A stretch of 64,000 bases of DNA from Pseudomonas oryzagri (GCF_020831405.1 NZ_JAJHPU010000003.1:1-64000); one strand, 5' to 3'; numbered from the stretch's first letter, positions 8,256-19,470 are shown. The notes: generated by a model from the letters alone, not told the origin. Made by a program: numbers and translations.

Positions 8256-8261
8256 TATAAT
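8256..8261 (+). promoter_or_regulatory. Candidate -10 box of the proA operon
   Basis: TATAAT lies 35 bases upstream of the proA ATG. TTGCGC at 8227 is the only -35-like hexamer nearby, and its 23-bp spacing is too long, so only the -10 is proposed. Confidence 0.45.
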
Positions 8262-8295
8262 CGAGCACTTTTTCCGCAGCCGGATCGCCGAGACC

Positions 8296-9560
<1,265 letters not shown>

Positions 9561-9561
<1 letters not shown>

Positions 9562-10217
9562 TGACTCGACGCATCGGTCTGCTCGGCGGCACCTTCGACC
9601 CCATCCACATCGGCCACCTGCGCGCCGCGCTCGAGGTGGCCGAGCAGTTCGCCCTCGACGAGCTGCGCCTGATCCCCAGCGCCCGCCCACCGCACCGCGG
9701 CACGCCGCAGGTGAGCGCGCAGGCGCGTCTGGACATGGTGCGCCTGGCGGTGGAGGGCGTGGCGCCGCTGACGGTCGACGACCGCGAGCTGTGGCGCGAC
9801 AAGCCGTCGTGGACCATCGACACCCTGGAGTCGCTGCGCGCCGAACTGGGCGGCGAGGTCCAGTTGCTGCTGCTGGTCGGCTGGGACGCCTTCTGCGGCC
9901 TGCCGACCTGGCACCGCTGGCACGAGCTGCTCGACCACTGCCACCTGGTGGTGCTGCAGCGCCCGGACGCCGACAGCGAGGCGCCGGAAACCCTGCGCGA
10001 CCTGCTGGCCGCGCGCAGCGTCGGCGATCCGCTGTCGCTCAAGGGCCCGGCCGGACAGATCGCCTCCGTCTGGCAGATGCCGCTGGCGATCTCCGCGACC
10101 GGCATCCGCGAGCGCCTGGCCGTCGGACGCTCGATCCGTTTCCTGGTGCCCGACGCGGTGCTGGCCTATATCAATGCGCACGGTCTGTACCGTGCCACCC
10201 CTTCGTTACAAGAGTGA
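9561..10217 (+). CDS. nadD: Nicotinate-nucleotide adenylyltransferase
   Basis: The 218-residue enzyme adenylates nicotinate mononucleotide to deamido-NAD, the penultimate step of NAD synthesis. The nucleotidyltransferase signature [12 protein letters not shown] is at residues 9-20 and the C-terminal [20 protein letters not shown] motif (IS-x-T-x-IR) is complete. Translation is coupled to proA by TGATG. It is followed ten bases later by rsfS, the order nadD-rsfS-rlmH seen in many Proteobacteria. Confidence 0.96.
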
Positions 10218-10227
10218 ACAATCGACA

Positions 10228-10581
10228 ATGCAAACCGAACAACTGGTCCAGGTGGTCATCGACGCCCTGGAAGAACTCAAGGGTCAGGACATCACCACCA
10301 TCGACGTGCGTGAGAAAACCAGCATCACCGACGTCATGGTGATCGCCACCGGCAGCTCCAGCCGCCACGTCAAGTCGCTGTGCGACACCGTGCTGGAGAA
10401 GACCAAGGAGCAGGGCGTGCGCCCGATCGGCAGCGAGGGCCTGGAGGCCGGCGAGTGGGGCCTGATCGACCTCGGCAACGTGGTGGTGCACGTGATGCAG
10501 GCCGCCACCCGCCAGTTCTACGACCTCGAGCGCCTGTGGCAGGGCGCCGAGCAGAGCCGCGCCCAGCACGCCGACGAATAA
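10228..10581 (+). CDS. rsfS: Ribosome silencing factor RsfS
   Basis: A 117-residue protein of the RsfS/YbeB/iojap family. It binds ribosomal protein uL14 and blocks joining of the 30S and 50S subunits when nutrients are short. Family motifs visible are [19 protein letters not shown] and [15 protein letters not shown] start it at MQTEQLVQ (10228); the frame reads upstream into the end of nadD, but that part is not conserved. rlmH follows after nine bases. Confidence 0.95.
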   Translation: MQTEQLVQVVIDALEELKGQDITTIDVREKTSITDVMVIATGSSSRHVKSLCDTVLEKTKEQGVRPIGSEGLEAGEWGLIDLGNVVVHVMQAATRQFYDLERLWQGAEQSRAQHADE

Positions 10582-10590
10582 GCGGCCGGC

Positions 10591-11058
10591 ATGCGCATCC
10601 GACTGATCGCCGTAGGCTCGCGCATGCCGCGCTGGGTCGAGGACGGCTGGCAGGAGTACGTCAAGCGCCTGCCGCCGGAGCTGACCCTCGAGCTGGTGGA
10701 GATTCCGCTCAATACCCGTGGCAAGAACGCCGACGTCGCCCGCCTGATCCGCCAGGAGGGCGAGGCGATGCTGGCGCGGGTGCAGCCGGGGGAGCGCGTG
10801 GTCACCCTGGAGGTCCACGGCAAGCCGTGGAGCACCGAGCAGCTGGCCGCCGAGCTGGACCGCTGGCGCCTCGACGCGCGCACCGTCAATCTGATGGTCG
10901 GCGGCCCGGAAGGGCTGGCGCCCGAGGTGTGCGCGCGCAGCGAGCAGCGCTGGTCGCTGTCGCCGCTGACCCTGCCGCACCCGCTGGTGCGCGTGCTGCT
11001 CGGCGAGCAGATCTACCGCGCCTGGACCGTGCTGTCCGGCCACCCGTACCACAAGTAG
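10591..11058 (+). CDS. rlmH: 23S rRNA (pseudouridine1915-N3)-methyltransferase
   Basis: A 155-residue SPOUT-class methyltransferase that modifies pseudouridine 1915 in helix 69 of 23S rRNA on assembled ribosomes. The SAM-binding knot region [13 protein letters not shown] and the C-terminal HPYHK end are family hallmarks. It sits between rsfS and mrdA, with 15 bases to the latter, as in other Pseudomonas. Confidence 0.96.
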   Translation: MRIRLIAVGSRMPRWVEDGWQEYVKRLPPELTLELVEIPLNTRGKNADVARLIRQEGEAMLARVQPGERVVTLEVHGKPWSTEQLAAELDRWRLDARTVNLMVGGPEGLAPEVCARSEQRWSLSPLTLPHPLVRVLLGEQIYRAWTVLSGHPYHK

Positions 11059-11073
11059 CCCCGCGCCCCGCCC

Positions 11074-12993
11074 ATGCCGCAGCCGATCCAGCTCAAGGAC
11101 CACGAACGCGACGCCCGCCTGGTGCGTGGTCGCGCCATCGTGGGCGCGATCTTCGTGCTGCTGCTGACCGGTGTGCTGATCGCCCGCCTGTTCTACCTGC
11201 AGGTGATCCAGTACGAGCACCACTCGACCCTGGCGGAGAACAACCGCATCCACGTGCAGCCGCTGCCGCCGACCCGCGGGCTGATCTACGACCGCAACGG
11301 GGTGATCATCGCCGACAACCGGCCGAGCTTCAGCCTGACCGTGAGTCGCGAGCGCGCCGGCGACTGGCCGGCGGTGCTCGACACCATCGTCCAGGTGCTC
11401 GAACTCGGCGAGGAAGACCGCGCGCTGTTCGAGAAGCGCCTGCGCCAGGGGCGCCGGCCGTTCGAGCCGGTGCCGGTACTGTTCGAGCTCTCCGAGGAGC
11501 AGATCGCCCGCATCGCGGTCAACCAGTTCCGCCTGCCTGGCGTCGAGGTGGTCGCCCAGCTGGTGCGCCACTACCCCGAGGGCGAGCACTTCGCCCACTC
11601 GGTCGGCTACGTCGGGCGGATCAACGAGCAGGAGCTGAAGAAGCTCGACCCGGTGGACTACAGCGGCACCCACCACATCGGCAAGACCGGTGCGGAGAAG
11701 TTCTACGAGGACGTGCTGCACGGCCAGGTCGGCTACGAGGAGGTCGAGACCAACGCCCGCGGCCGCGTGCTGCGCGTGCTCAAGCACACCGACCCGGTGC
11801 CCGGCAAGGACATCACCCTGTACCTCGACCTCAAGCTGCAGCAGGCCGCCGAGACGGCGCTGGCCGGCCGGCGCGGCGCGGTGATCGCCATCGAACCGGC
11901 GACCGGCGGGGTGCTGGCGATGGTCAGCCAGCCGAGCTTCAACCCCAACTTGTTCGTCACCGGCATCGGTTTCCGCGACTATTCGGCGCTGCGCGACTCC
12001 ATCGACCGCCCGCTGTACAACCGAGTGCTGCGCGGCCTGTATCCACCGGGCTCGACGGTCAAGCCGCAGGTGGCGCTGGCCGGTCTGGACGCCGGGGTGG
12101 TCAATTCGGCCAGCCGGGTGTTCGATCCGGGCTACTACCAATTGCCGGGCAACAGCCACAAGTACCGCAACTGGAACCGCAGCGGCGATGGCTGGGTCGA
12201 CCTCAACCTGGCCCTGGCGCGTTCCAACGACACCTATTTCTACGATCTGGCGCTCAAGCTCGGCATCGACCGCCTGCACAACTACATGAGCGCCTTCGGC
12301 CTCGGCACGCCGGTGTCCCTGGATCTTTCCGAGGAAGCCACCGGGCTGATGCCCTCGCGCGAGTGGAAGCGCATCAACCGCCGCCAGGGCTGGTTCCCCG
12401 GCGAGACGGTGATCACCGGCATCGGCCAGGGCTACATGCTGGTCACCCCGCTGCAGCTGGCCCAGGCCACCGCGCTGGTCGCCAACCGCGGCAAGTGGGT
12501 GCGCCCGCGCCTGCTCAAGGACGCCGACGGCATGAGCCCGGAGCAGCTGATGGCCGCCCACCTGCTGGAGGAGCGCGAGACCCCGCCGGACATCGTCGCC
12601 AAGAACCCGCACTACTGGGACCAGGTCACCCGCGGCATGATCGAGGTGGTGCACGGCGCGCGCGGCACGGCGCACAAGGTCGGCCTCGGCTCGCCCTACC
12701 TGATCGCCGGCAAGAGCGGCACCGCGCAGGTGGTGGCGATCCGTCAGGGCGAGAAGTACGACCGCAGCAAGGTGCGCGAGCGCCATCGCGACCATGCGCT
12801 GTTCGTCGCCTTCGCACCGGCCAACGACCCGAAGATCGCCGTGGCGGTGATGGTGGAGAACGGCGAATCCGGCTCCGGTGTGGCCGGACCGGTGGCCAAG
12901 CAGGTGCTGGACGCCTGGCTGCTCGACGAGCACGGCCGCCTGAAGCCCGAGTTCGCCCCGCCGCAGACCGCCGAGGTGCCCAGTGAGCAGTAA
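11074..12993 (+). CDS. mrdA: Penicillin-binding protein 2, elongasome transpeptidase
   Basis: The 639-residue class B penicillin-binding protein is the transpeptidase of lateral-wall synthesis, anchored in the inner membrane by one N-terminal segment (about residues 22-45) with its catalytic domain in the periplasm. The dimerisation region PPTRGLIYDRNG is followed by the transpeptidase domain with the active-site Ser in S327-T-V-K330, the SND triad (LARSNDTYF) and KSGTAQ. Its 3' end overlaps the GTG start of rodA by 11 bases. The two proteins form the SEDS/bPBP polymerase-crosslinker pair. Confidence 0.96.
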   Translation: MPQPIQLKDHERDARLVRGRAIVGAIFVLLLTGVLIARLFYLQVIQYEHHSTLAENNRIHVQPLPPTRGLIYDRNGVIIADNRPSFSLTVSRERAGDWPAVLDTIVQVLELGEEDRALFEKRLRQGRRPFEPVPVLFELSEEQIARIAVNQFRLPGVEVVAQLVRHYPEGEHFAHSVGYVGRINEQELKKLDPVDYSGTHHIGKTGAEKFYEDVLHGQVGYEEVETNARGRVLRVLKHTDPVPGKDITLYLDLKLQQAAETALAGRRGAVIAIEPATGGVLAMVSQPSFNPNLFVTGIGFRDYSALRDSIDRPLYNRVLRGLYPPGSTVKPQVALAGLDAGVVNSASRVFDPGYYQLPGNSHKYRNWNRSGDGWVDLNLALARSNDTYFYDLALKLGIDRLHNYMSAFGLGTPVSLDLSEEATGLMPSREWKRINRRQGWFPGETVITGIGQGYMLVTPLQLAQATALVANRGKWVRPRLLKDADGMSPEQLMAAHLLEERETPPDIVAKNPHYWDQVTRGMIEVVHGARGTAHKVGLGSPYLIAGKSGTAQVVAIRQGEKYDRSKVRERHRDHALFVAFAPANDPKIAVAVMVENGESGSGVAGPVAKQVLDAWLLDEHGRLKPEFAPPQTAEVPSEQ

Positions 12994-14128
12994 TTTCGAC
13001 CGCGTCCTGTCCAGCGACGACGTGCTGCGCCGCCGCTCGACCCTGCTGCAGCGCCTGCACATCGACGGCCCGCTGCTGCTGTTGCTGACCACCCTCGGCG
13101 TGGTCGGCCTGTTCGTGCTCTGGTCGGCTGGCGGCAAGCACTGGGGGCTGCTGTTCAAGCAGGCCACCTCGTTCGGCATCGGCCTCACCGCGATGATCGC
13201 CATCGCCCAGATCGAGCCGCGCTTCATGGCGCGCTGGGCGCCGCTGGCCTACGCCGGCGGGGTGCTGCTGCTGCTGGCGGTGGAGTTCGTCGGCTACACG
13301 GCGATGGGCGCCACGCGCTGGATCAACATTCCCGGGGTGATCCGCTTCCAGCCCTCGGAGTTCATGAAGCTGATCATGCCGATGACCATCGCCTGGTACC
13401 TGTCGGCGCGCAGCCTGCCGCCCAGCCTCAAGCACCTGGCGATCGCTCTCGCGCTGATCGGCGTGCCCTTCGCGCTGATCCTCAAGCAGCCCGACCTCGG
13501 CACCGCCATGCTGATCCTGGTGTCCGGCGCCTTCGTGCTGTTCATCGCCGGCCTGCGCTGGCTGTGGATCATCGGCGCGGCGGCGGCGGCGGTGCCGGTG
13601 GCGGTGGGCATGTGGTACTTCGTGCTGCACGACTACCAGAAGCAGCGCATCCACACCTTCCTCGACCCGGAGAGCGACCCGCTGGGCACCGGCTGGAACA
13701 TCATCCAGTCCAAGGCGGCGATCGGCTCGGGCGGGGTGTTCGGCAAGGGCTGGCTGCTGGGCACCCAGTCGCACCTGGATTTTTTGCCCGAAAGCCACAC
13801 GGACTTTATCATTGCCGTCCTCAGCGAGGAGTTCGGCCTGGTCGGCGTGTGCCTGCTGCTGCTGGTCTACCTGCTGGTGGTCGCCCGCGGCCTGGTGATC
13901 ACCGCGCAGGCGCAGACCTTGTTCGGCAAGTTGCTGGCAGGCAGTATCACCCTGACTTTCTTCATCTACGTGTTCATCAACATCGGCATGGTCAGCGGAC
14001 TGCTGCCGGTGGTGGGGGTGCCCTTGCCCTTCATCAGTTACGGCGGGACCTCGCTGGTGACGCTGATGTCCGGCTTCGGAATATTGATGTCGATCCACAC
14101 CCATCGGAAGTGGATCGCCCAGGTTTGA
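12983..14128 (+). CDS. rodA: Rod shape-determining SEDS glycosyltransferase RodA
   Basis: A 381-residue polytopic membrane protein with about ten transmembrane segments. RodA is the SEDS peptidoglycan polymerase of the elongation complex and partners PBP2. Typical motifs are QPSEFMKL, LKQPDLGTAML, FLPESHTDFI and the C-terminal GVPLPFISYGGTSL. The start is a GTG at 12983 that lies within the end of mrdA; it gives the usual N-terminus and no ATG nearby fits. mltB follows after a short gap. Confidence 0.95.
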   Translation: MSSNFDRVLSSDDVLRRRSTLLQRLHIDGPLLLLLTTLGVVGLFVLWSAGGKHWGLLFKQATSFGIGLTAMIAIAQIEPRFMARWAPLAYAGGVLLLLAVEFVGYTAMGATRWINIPGVIRFQPSEFMKLIMPMTIAWYLSARSLPPSLKHLAIALALIGVPFALILKQPDLGTAMLILVSGAFVLFIAGLRWLWIIGAAAAAVPVAVGMWYFVLHDYQKQRIHTFLDPESDPLGTGWNIIQSKAAIGSGGVFGKGWLLGTQSHLDFLPESHTDFIIAVLSEEFGLVGVCLLLLVYLLVVARGLVITAQAQTLFGKLLAGSITLTFFIYVFINIGMVSGLLPVVGVPLPFISYGGTSLVTLMSGFGILMSIHTHRKWIAQV

Positions 14129-14162
14129 GACTGCAGCTTTGAGACCGAGAGTGAAGAGCACG

Positions 14163-15173
14163 ATGCACAGCCTGCGCGCCTGGGGGCGGCGGGGCATGGG
14201 CCGGATCGCCCTGGCGGGGTTGATCGCCTGCGCCGCGCCGGCGCTGGCCGGCGACTACCAGAACTCGCCGCAGCTCGACGCCTTCGTCGGCGAGCTGGTG
14301 CGCGACCACGGCTTCACCGCGCCCGAGCTGAACGCGCTGTTCGAGGGCGTCGAGCGCAAGCAGCCGATCCTCGACGCCATCGCCCGTCCGGCCGAGCGGG
14401 TCAAGCCATGGAAGGAATACCGGCCGATCTTCATCACCGAGGCGCGCATCAAGCAGGGCGTGGCGTTCTGGAGCCAGCACGCCGAGGCGCTGGCGCGCGC
14501 CGAGCGCGAGTACGGCGTGCCGGCGCAGGTGATCGTGGCGATCATCGGCGTGGAGACATTCTTCGGCCGCAACACCGGCAACTGGCGGGTGATGGATGCG
14601 CTGGCCACCCTCGGCTTCGACTACCCGCCGCGCGCCGACTTCTTCCGCAAGGAGCTGCGCGAGTTCCTCCTGCTCAGCCGCGAGCAGCAGGTCGATCCGC
14701 TGTCGATCACCGGCTCCTACGCCGGCGCCATGGGCCTGCCGCAGTTCATGCCGAGCAGCTTCCGCGCCTTCGCGGTGGACTTCGACGGCGACGGCCACAT
14801 CGACATCTGGAAGAACCCGGTGGACGCCATCGGCAGCGTCGCCAGCTACTTCCACCGCCACGGCTGGGTAGCCGGCGACCCGGTGGTGACCCGTGCGCGG
14901 GTTTCCGGCGTGCGTTTCGCCGACGGCCTGACCGCGGGCCTGGAGCCGGTCAAGTCGGTAGCCGACCTGCGCCAGCTCGGCTGGGAGCCGCTCGACAAGG
15001 TGGACGAGACCTTCGCGGTGACCGCCTTCCGCCTCGACGGCGAGCAGGGCGACGAGTTCTGGATGGGCCTGCCCAACTTCTACGTGATCACCCGCTACAA
15101 CCGCAGCGTGATGTACGCCATGGCCGTGCATCAGCTCTCGGTCGCGCTGCAGCAGCAGCGCCAGGAGTTGTGA
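14163..15173 (+). CDS. mltB: Membrane-bound lytic murein transglycosylase B
   Basis: The 336-residue soluble-lytic-transglycosylase-like protein cleaves glycan strands with formation of anhydromuramyl ends. An N-terminal signal peptide ends near APALAG. The catalytic Glu lies in VAIIGVETFFGRNTG, and the motif SYAGAMGLPQFMPSS marks the goose-lysozyme-like domain. There is no cysteine after the signal, so this copy is probably periplasmic and soluble (SltB-like) rather than a lipoprotein. I use the ATG at 14163 with GAAGAG upstream; a TTG 24 bases earlier is less likely. rlpA starts two bases after the stop. Confidence 0.92.
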   Translation: MHSLRAWGRRGMGRIALAGLIACAAPALAGDYQNSPQLDAFVGELVRDHGFTAPELNALFEGVERKQPILDAIARPAERVKPWKEYRPIFITEARIKQGVAFWSQHAEALARAEREYGVPAQVIVAIIGVETFFGRNTGNWRVMDALATLGFDYPPRADFFRKELREFLLLSREQQVDPLSITGSYAGAMGLPQFMPSSFRAFAVDFDGDGHIDIWKNPVDAIGSVASYFHRHGWVAGDPVVTRARVSGVRFADGLTAGLEPVKSVADLRQLGWEPLDKVDETFAVTAFRLDGEQGDEFWMGLPNFYVITRYNRSVMYAMAVHQLSVALQQQRQEL

Positions 15174-15175
15174 GG

Positions 15176-16207
15176 ATGAGAGGGAGCACTCTCGCGCCGC
15201 TGGCGCTGATCGCCGCCACCCTGCTGCTCGGCAGCTGCACCACCTCGCGGGCGCCGGTCAGCGAGGGGGGGGCGATTTCCGGGCCGGGCAACTACGCGCG
15301 CCCGCACAAGGACGGCGAGCCCTGGTGGGACGTCGACGTGTCGCGCATCCCCGACGCCGTGCCGATGCCGCACAACGGCGCGGTCAAGGCCACCCCCTAC
15401 ACGGTATTCGGCAAGCCCTACTACCCGATCCAGGATGCGCGCAGCTACCGCGCCACCGGCACCGCCTCCTGGTACGGCACCAAGTTCCACGGCCAGGCCA
15501 CCGCCAATGGCGAAACCTACGACCTGTACGGCATGACCGCGGCGCACAAGACCCTGCCGCTGCCCAGCTTCGTGCGGGTGACCAACCTGGAGAACGGCAA
15601 GAGCGTGATCCTGCGGGTCAACGACCGCGGGCCGTTCTACTCCGACCGCATCATCGACCTGTCCTTCGCCGCGGCGAAGAAGCTCGGCTACGCCGAGGTC
15701 GGCACCGCGCGGGTCAAGGTCGAGGGCATCGACCCCTACCAGTGGTGGGCCCAGCAGGGTCGCCCGGTGCCGCTGGTGGCGCCGAGCGCCGCGCCGGTCG
15801 GCAACACCAACGGCAAGCTGCTCGCCCTGCCGGCGCCGACCGAGGTGCGCACCGTGGCGCAGCCGCCCGTCGCCCAGCTGGAGACCTACACGCCGCCGGT
15901 GGCGCAACATGCCGGCGCCGTGTCGCCGGTCGAGCTGGCGGTAAAAAAAAACGCTTCTGCACCAGCCGCTGGGCTGTATCTCCAGGTGGGCGCCTTCGCC
16001 AACCCGGACGCTGCGGAACTCCTCAAGGCCAAGCTGATCGGAGTGGTGGGAACTGCGCCGGTGTTTATCAGCTCGGTCGTGCGCAACCAGCAGATGCTGC
16101 ACCGGGTGCGCCTGGGGCCGATCGACACTCAGGATGAGGTCCTGCAGCTGCAGGACACCGTGCGGCTGGCCAGTCTCGGCCAGCCCAAGCTGGTACGGCC
16201 GGACTGA
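15176..16207 (+). CDS. rlpA: Rare lipoprotein A, septal lytic transglycosylase
   Basis: A 343-residue lipoprotein with lipobox LLLGSC near residue 19. In P. aeruginosa RlpA is an outer-membrane lytic transglycosylase that acts on glycan strands lacking stem peptides, at the septum. The double-psi beta-barrel domain carries ATGTASWYGTKFHGQ and VNDRGPF with the catalytic Asp. A proline/alanine-rich linker leads to a C-terminal SPOR domain (LYLQVGAFANPDAAELL). An A8 run at about 15943-15950, encoding KK in the linker, is an unusual homopolymer for this genome. The ribosome binding site lies within the end of mltB. Confidence 0.95.
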   Translation: MRGSTLAPLALIAATLLLGSCTTSRAPVSEGGAISGPGNYARPHKDGEPWWDVDVSRIPDAVPMPHNGAVKATPYTVFGKPYYPIQDARSYRATGTASWYGTKFHGQATANGETYDLYGMTAAHKTLPLPSFVRVTNLENGKSVILRVNDRGPFYSDRIIDLSFAAAKKLGYAEVGTARVKVEGIDPYQWWAQQGRPVPLVAPSAAPVGNTNGKLLALPAPTEVRTVAQPPVAQLETYTPPVAQHAGAVSPVELAVKKNASAPAAGLYLQVGAFANPDAAELLKAKLIGVVGTAPVFISSVVRNQQMLHRVRLGPIDTQDEVLQLQDTVRLASLGQPKLVRPD

Positions 16208-16275
16208 GGCCGTGGCGGCAGTTGCAATGCCCGCAAGGGCCTGATTGACCTACTTTTCAGCATTTCGAGAGACGG

Positions 16276-17451
16276 ATGAACATCACCACCTTCGTGCACC
16301 GCTTGTTCCTGCTGGTCCTGCTGGCCAGCGCGCCGGCCGCCTGGGCCGCCGACACGGTCGTCCCGGCGCCGCCGCAGCTGGCGGCCAAGGCCTACCTGCT
16401 GATGGATGCCGCCAGCGGCAAGGTGCTGGTCGAGCAGAACGCCGAGGAGCGCCTGCCGCCGGCCAGCCTGACCAAGCTGATGACCGCCTACATCGCCACC
16501 CTGGAGATCCGCAAGGGCAAGATCGGCGAGAAGGACCTCGTCACCGTCAGCGAGCACGCCTGGCGCAGCGGCGGTGCCGCTTCCGGCGGTTCGACCATGT
16601 TCCTGCCGCTCAACAGCCAGGCCACGGTGGACGACCTGCTGCACGGCATCATCATCCAGTCCGGCAACGACGCCAGCGTCGCGATGGCCGAGCACATCGC
16701 CGGCAGCGAGGACGCCTTCGCCGACCTGATGAACAGCACGGCGCAGACGCTCGGCATGAACAACAGCCACTTCATGAACGCCACCGGCCTGCCGAACCCG
16801 GAGCACTATTCCTCGGCCCACGACATGGCCAAGCTGGCCCGCGCGATCATCCACGAGGATCCGCAGCACTACTCGATCTACGCGCAGAAGGAGTTCCTCT
16901 GGAACAACATCAAGCAGCCCAACCGCAACCTGCTGCTGTGGCGCGACAAGACCGTCGACGGCCTGAAGACCGGCCACACCAAGGAAGCCGGCTACTGCCT
17001 GGTGGCCTCCGCGGTGCGTGACGGCCAGCGCCTGATCTCCGTGGTGTTCGGCACCAACAGCGAGCAGGCCCGCGCCGCCGAGACCCAGAAGCTGCTGACC
17101 TACGGCTTCCGCTTCTTCGAGTCCCGCACCTTCTACCAGAAGGGCACCGAACTGGCCCAGGCGCCGGTGTGGAAGGGCGCCGAGCGCCAGCTCAAGGCCG
17201 GCCTCGCCGAGGACCTGACCATGACCCTGCCGCGCGGCCAGATGGACAAGCTGCAGGCCAGCATGAGCCTGCAGCCGATGATCGTCGCCCCGGTCGCCGC
17301 CGGCCAGGAAGTCGGCAAGGTCGAGGTGCGCCTGGGCGACCAGGTGCTGCACAGCGCGCCGCTGGTGGCCATCGAGGCCGTCGAGGAGGGTGGTATCTTC
17401 CGCCGTGTGTGGGATAGTATCCGACTGTTTTTCTACGGATTGTTCAACTGA
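16276..17451 (+). CDS. dacA: D-alanyl-D-alanine carboxypeptidase (PBP5/6)
   Basis: A 391-residue low-molecular-weight penicillin-binding protein that trims the terminal D-Ala from peptidoglycan pentapeptides. A signal peptide is cleaved after AWA (about residue 24). Active-site motifs are S64-L-T-K67, SGN near 129-131 and KTG in LKTGHTKEAGYC. The C-terminal beta-domain ends in an amphipathic helix (RRVWDSIRLFFYGLFN) that binds the periplasmic face of the inner membrane. It lies between rlpA and ybeD, as usual in Pseudomonas. Confidence 0.96.
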   Translation: MNITTFVHRLFLLVLLASAPAAWAADTVVPAPPQLAAKAYLLMDAASGKVLVEQNAEERLPPASLTKLMTAYIATLEIRKGKIGEKDLVTVSEHAWRSGGAASGGSTMFLPLNSQATVDDLLHGIIIQSGNDASVAMAEHIAGSEDAFADLMNSTAQTLGMNNSHFMNATGLPNPEHYSSAHDMAKLARAIIHEDPQHYSIYAQKEFLWNNIKQPNRNLLLWRDKTVDGLKTGHTKEAGYCLVASAVRDGQRLISVVFGTNSEQARAAETQKLLTYGFRFFESRTFYQKGTELAQAPVWKGAERQLKAGLAEDLTMTLPRGQMDKLQASMSLQPMIVAPVAAGQEVGKVEVRLGDQVLHSAPLVAIEAVEEGGIFRRVWDSIRLFFYGLFN

Positions 17452-17519
17452 TCCACTGACCTGAGGCGGGCGTCCCTACCGGGGGCGTCCGCATCGCGGA
17501 CCACAAGTCCCCTGCGACC

Positions 17520-17813
17520 ATGACCGATACCAAGACCCCCGATTCCGAAGTCCAGGCCCCGAAGATCGAATTCCCCTGTCACGGCTACCCGATCAAGGTG
17601 ATCGGCGACGCCGGCGAAGGCTTCGCCGACCTGGTGATCGACATCGTCCGCCGCCATGCGCCGGACCTGGATGTCACCACTCTGACCATGCGCGACAGCA
17701 GCAATGGCCGTTTCGTCTCGGTGCAGGTGGCGATCCGCGCCACCGGCCTCGAGCAGCTGCAGGCGATCCACATCGACCTGCGCGCTACCGGCCGCGTGCA
17801 CATGGTGCTTTGA
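17520..17813 (+). CDS. YbeD family protein (DUF493)
   Basis: A 97-residue cytoplasmic protein of the YbeD/DUF493 family, whose fold resembles the regulatory ACT-like domain of allosteric enzymes. [18 protein letters not shown] and the C-terminal [11 protein letters not shown] match the family. The molecular role is not established, but the gene is nearly always found between dacA and lipB. Its stop overlaps the lipB start by TGATG. Confidence 0.93.
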   Translation: MTDTKTPDSEVQAPKIEFPCHGYPIKVIGDAGEGFADLVIDIVRRHAPDLDVTTLTMRDSSNGRFVSVQVAIRATGLEQLQAIHIDLRATGRVHMVL

Positions 17814-18466
17814 TGACCGCCCTGCGGGTGCGCGAGCTGGGCCGGCTGCCCTATGAGCCGGCCTGGCAGGCCATGCAGCGCTTCACCAACGAGCGCGGCC
17901 CCGACACCCCGGACGAGATCTGGCTGCTCGAACACGAGCCGGTGTTCACCCAGGGCCAGGCCGGCAAGGCCGAACATCTGCTGATGCCCGGCGACATCCC
18001 GGTGGTGCAGGCCGACCGCGGCGGCCAGGTGACCTACCACGGCCCCGGCCAGCTGATCGCCTACCTGCTGCTCGACGTGCGCCGCTCGGGCCTCGGCGTG
18101 CGCGAGCTGGTCAGCCGCATGGAGGCCAGCCTGGTCGCGCTGCTCGGCGAATACGGCATCGCCGCCTACGCCAAGCCCGATGCCCCCGGCGTCTACGTCG
18201 GCGCGGCGAAGATCGCCTCGCTCGGCCTGCGCATCCGCCACGGCCGCTCCTTCCATGGCCTGGCGCTGAATGTCGACATGGATCTCGCGCCCTTCGCCCG
18301 CATCAATCCCTGCGGTTATGCCGGCATGGCCATGACCCAACTCAAGGATCTGGCCACAGGGCCGATCGAACTCGCCGAAGTGCGTGCCGCGCTGGTTCGC
18401 CAGCTGGTCGGCCAGCTTGGCTACGCTGACTACGAAACCCTCACGGGAGGGCTGGAGCTGACATGA
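17813..18466 (+). CDS. lipB: Octanoyl-[acyl-carrier-protein]:protein N-octanoyltransferase
   Basis: The 217-residue enzyme moves octanoate from acyl carrier protein to the lipoyl domains of 2-oxoacid dehydrogenases and GcvH, the first step of lipoate assembly. Motifs [16 protein letters not shown] and [20 protein letters not shown] carry the binding-site residues, and [13 protein letters not shown] contains the catalytic Cys. The ATG at 17813 overlaps the ybeD stop (TGATG). lipA overlaps its end by four bases. Confidence 0.96.
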   Translation: MTALRVRELGRLPYEPAWQAMQRFTNERGPDTPDEIWLLEHEPVFTQGQAGKAEHLLMPGDIPVVQADRGGQVTYHGPGQLIAYLLLDVRRSGLGVRELVSRMEASLVALLGEYGIAAYAKPDAPGVYVGAAKIASLGLRIRHGRSFHGLALNVDMDLAPFARINPCGYAGMAMTQLKDLATGPIELAEVRAALVRQLVGQLGYADYETLTGGLELT

Positions 18467-19437
18467 GTACTGTGGACAACTCGGCCAAGGGGCCGGCCAA
18501 GGTGGAAACCGGGGTCAAGCTGCGCGGCGCCGAGAAGGTGGCGCGCATTCCGGTGAAGATCATTCCCACCGAGGAGCTGCCGCGCAAGCCGGACTGGATC
18601 CGCGTACGCATCCCGGTTACCCCCGAGGTCGAGCGCATCAAGCAGCTGCTGCGCCAGCACAAGCTGCACAGCGTCTGCGAGGAAGCCTCCTGCCCGAACC
18701 TGGGCGAGTGCTTTTCCGGCGGCACCGCCACCTTCATGATCATGGGCGACATCTGCACCCGCCGCTGCCCGTTCTGCGACGTCGGCCACGGCCGGCCCAA
18801 TCCGCTGGATGCCGACGAGCCGAAGAACCTCGCGGCGGCCATCGCCGACCTGCGCCTGAAATACGTGGTGATCACCTCGGTGGACCGCGACGACCTGCGC
18901 GACGGCGGCGCCCAGCACTTCGCCGACTGCCTGCGCGAGATCCGCGCGCTGTCGCCCAGCGTGCAGCTGGAAACCCTGGTGCCGGACTACCGCGGGCGCA
19001 TGGAAATCGCCCTCGACATCACCGCCACCCAGCCGCCGGACGTGTTCAACCACAACCTGGAAACCGTGCCGCGCCTGTACAAGTCGTCGCGCCCGGGTTC
19101 GGACTTCGAGTGGTCGCTGGACCTCTTGCAGGAATTCAAGAAGCGCGTCCCCGGTGTGCCGACCAAGTCGGGGCTGATGCTGGGCCTGGGCGAGACCGAC
19201 GAGGAAGTGATCGAAACCATGCAGCGCATGCGCGAGCACGAGATCGACATGCTGACCCTCGGCCAGTACCTGCAGCCCTCGCGCAGCCACCTGCCGGTGC
19301 AGCGTTTCGTCCACCCCGACACCTTCGCCTGGTTCGCCGAGCAGGGCGAGCAGATGGGCTTCAAGAACGTCGCCTCCGGTCCGCTGGTGCGCTCGTCCTA
19401 CCACGCCGACCAGCAGGCCCACGGCCACAAGCTCTGA
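18463..19437 (+). CDS. lipA: Lipoyl synthase
   Basis: A 324-residue radical-SAM enzyme that inserts two sulfur atoms into protein-bound octanoate. The auxiliary 4Fe-4S ligands are C72, C77 and C83, and the radical-SAM cluster motif is C98-x3-C102-x2-C105 in [10 protein letters not shown]. The C-terminal RSSYHAD segment holds the serine that ligates the auxiliary cluster. It overlaps lipB by ATGA and ends the long operon; a perfect hairpin follows. One client of the lipoate pathway, an E2 subunit, is encoded at 44.3 kb in this window. Confidence 0.97.
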   Translation: MSTVDNSAKGPAKVETGVKLRGAEKVARIPVKIIPTEELPRKPDWIRVRIPVTPEVERIKQLLRQHKLHSVCEEASCPNLGECFSGGTATFMIMGDICTRRCPFCDVGHGRPNPLDADEPKNLAAAIADLRLKYVVITSVDRDDLRDGGAQHFADCLREIRALSPSVQLETLVPDYRGRMEIALDITATQPPDVFNHNLETVPRLYKSSRPGSDFEWSLDLLQEFKKRVPGVPTKSGLMLGLGETDEEVIETMQRMREHEIDMLTLGQYLQPSRSHLPVQRFVHPDTFAWFAEQGEQMGFKNVASGPLVRSSYHADQQAHGHKL

Positions 19438-19444
19438 GTCCCCG

Positions 19445-19470
19445 GCAGGGCGGGTCAGCTCCCGCCCTGC
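19445..19470. terminator. Bidirectional hairpin between lipA and the DUF2238 gene
   Basis: A perfect 10-bp stem (GCAGGGCGGG / CCCGCCCTGC) with a 6-base loop begins eight bases after the lipA stop. The loop contains the TGA stop codon of the convergent gene, so one hairpin serves both transcripts. It has no T-run. Confidence 0.6.

Noticed and set aside
10171-13227. Minus-strand open frame of about 1,000 codons opposite rsfS, rlmH, mrdA and rodA
   Set aside because: The plus-strand genes have clear motifs and couplings. The antisense product is His/Gln/Leu/Val-rich low-complexity sequence with no domain.
14139-14162. Earlier TTG start for mltB
   Set aside because: It would place extra charged residues before the signal peptide, and the ATG at 14163 has a better ribosome binding site.
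15943-15950. Frameshift in rlpA at an A8 run
   Set aside because: The frame continues through the run into an intact SPOR domain, so no frameshift is present in this sequence; the run could still be a slippery site.
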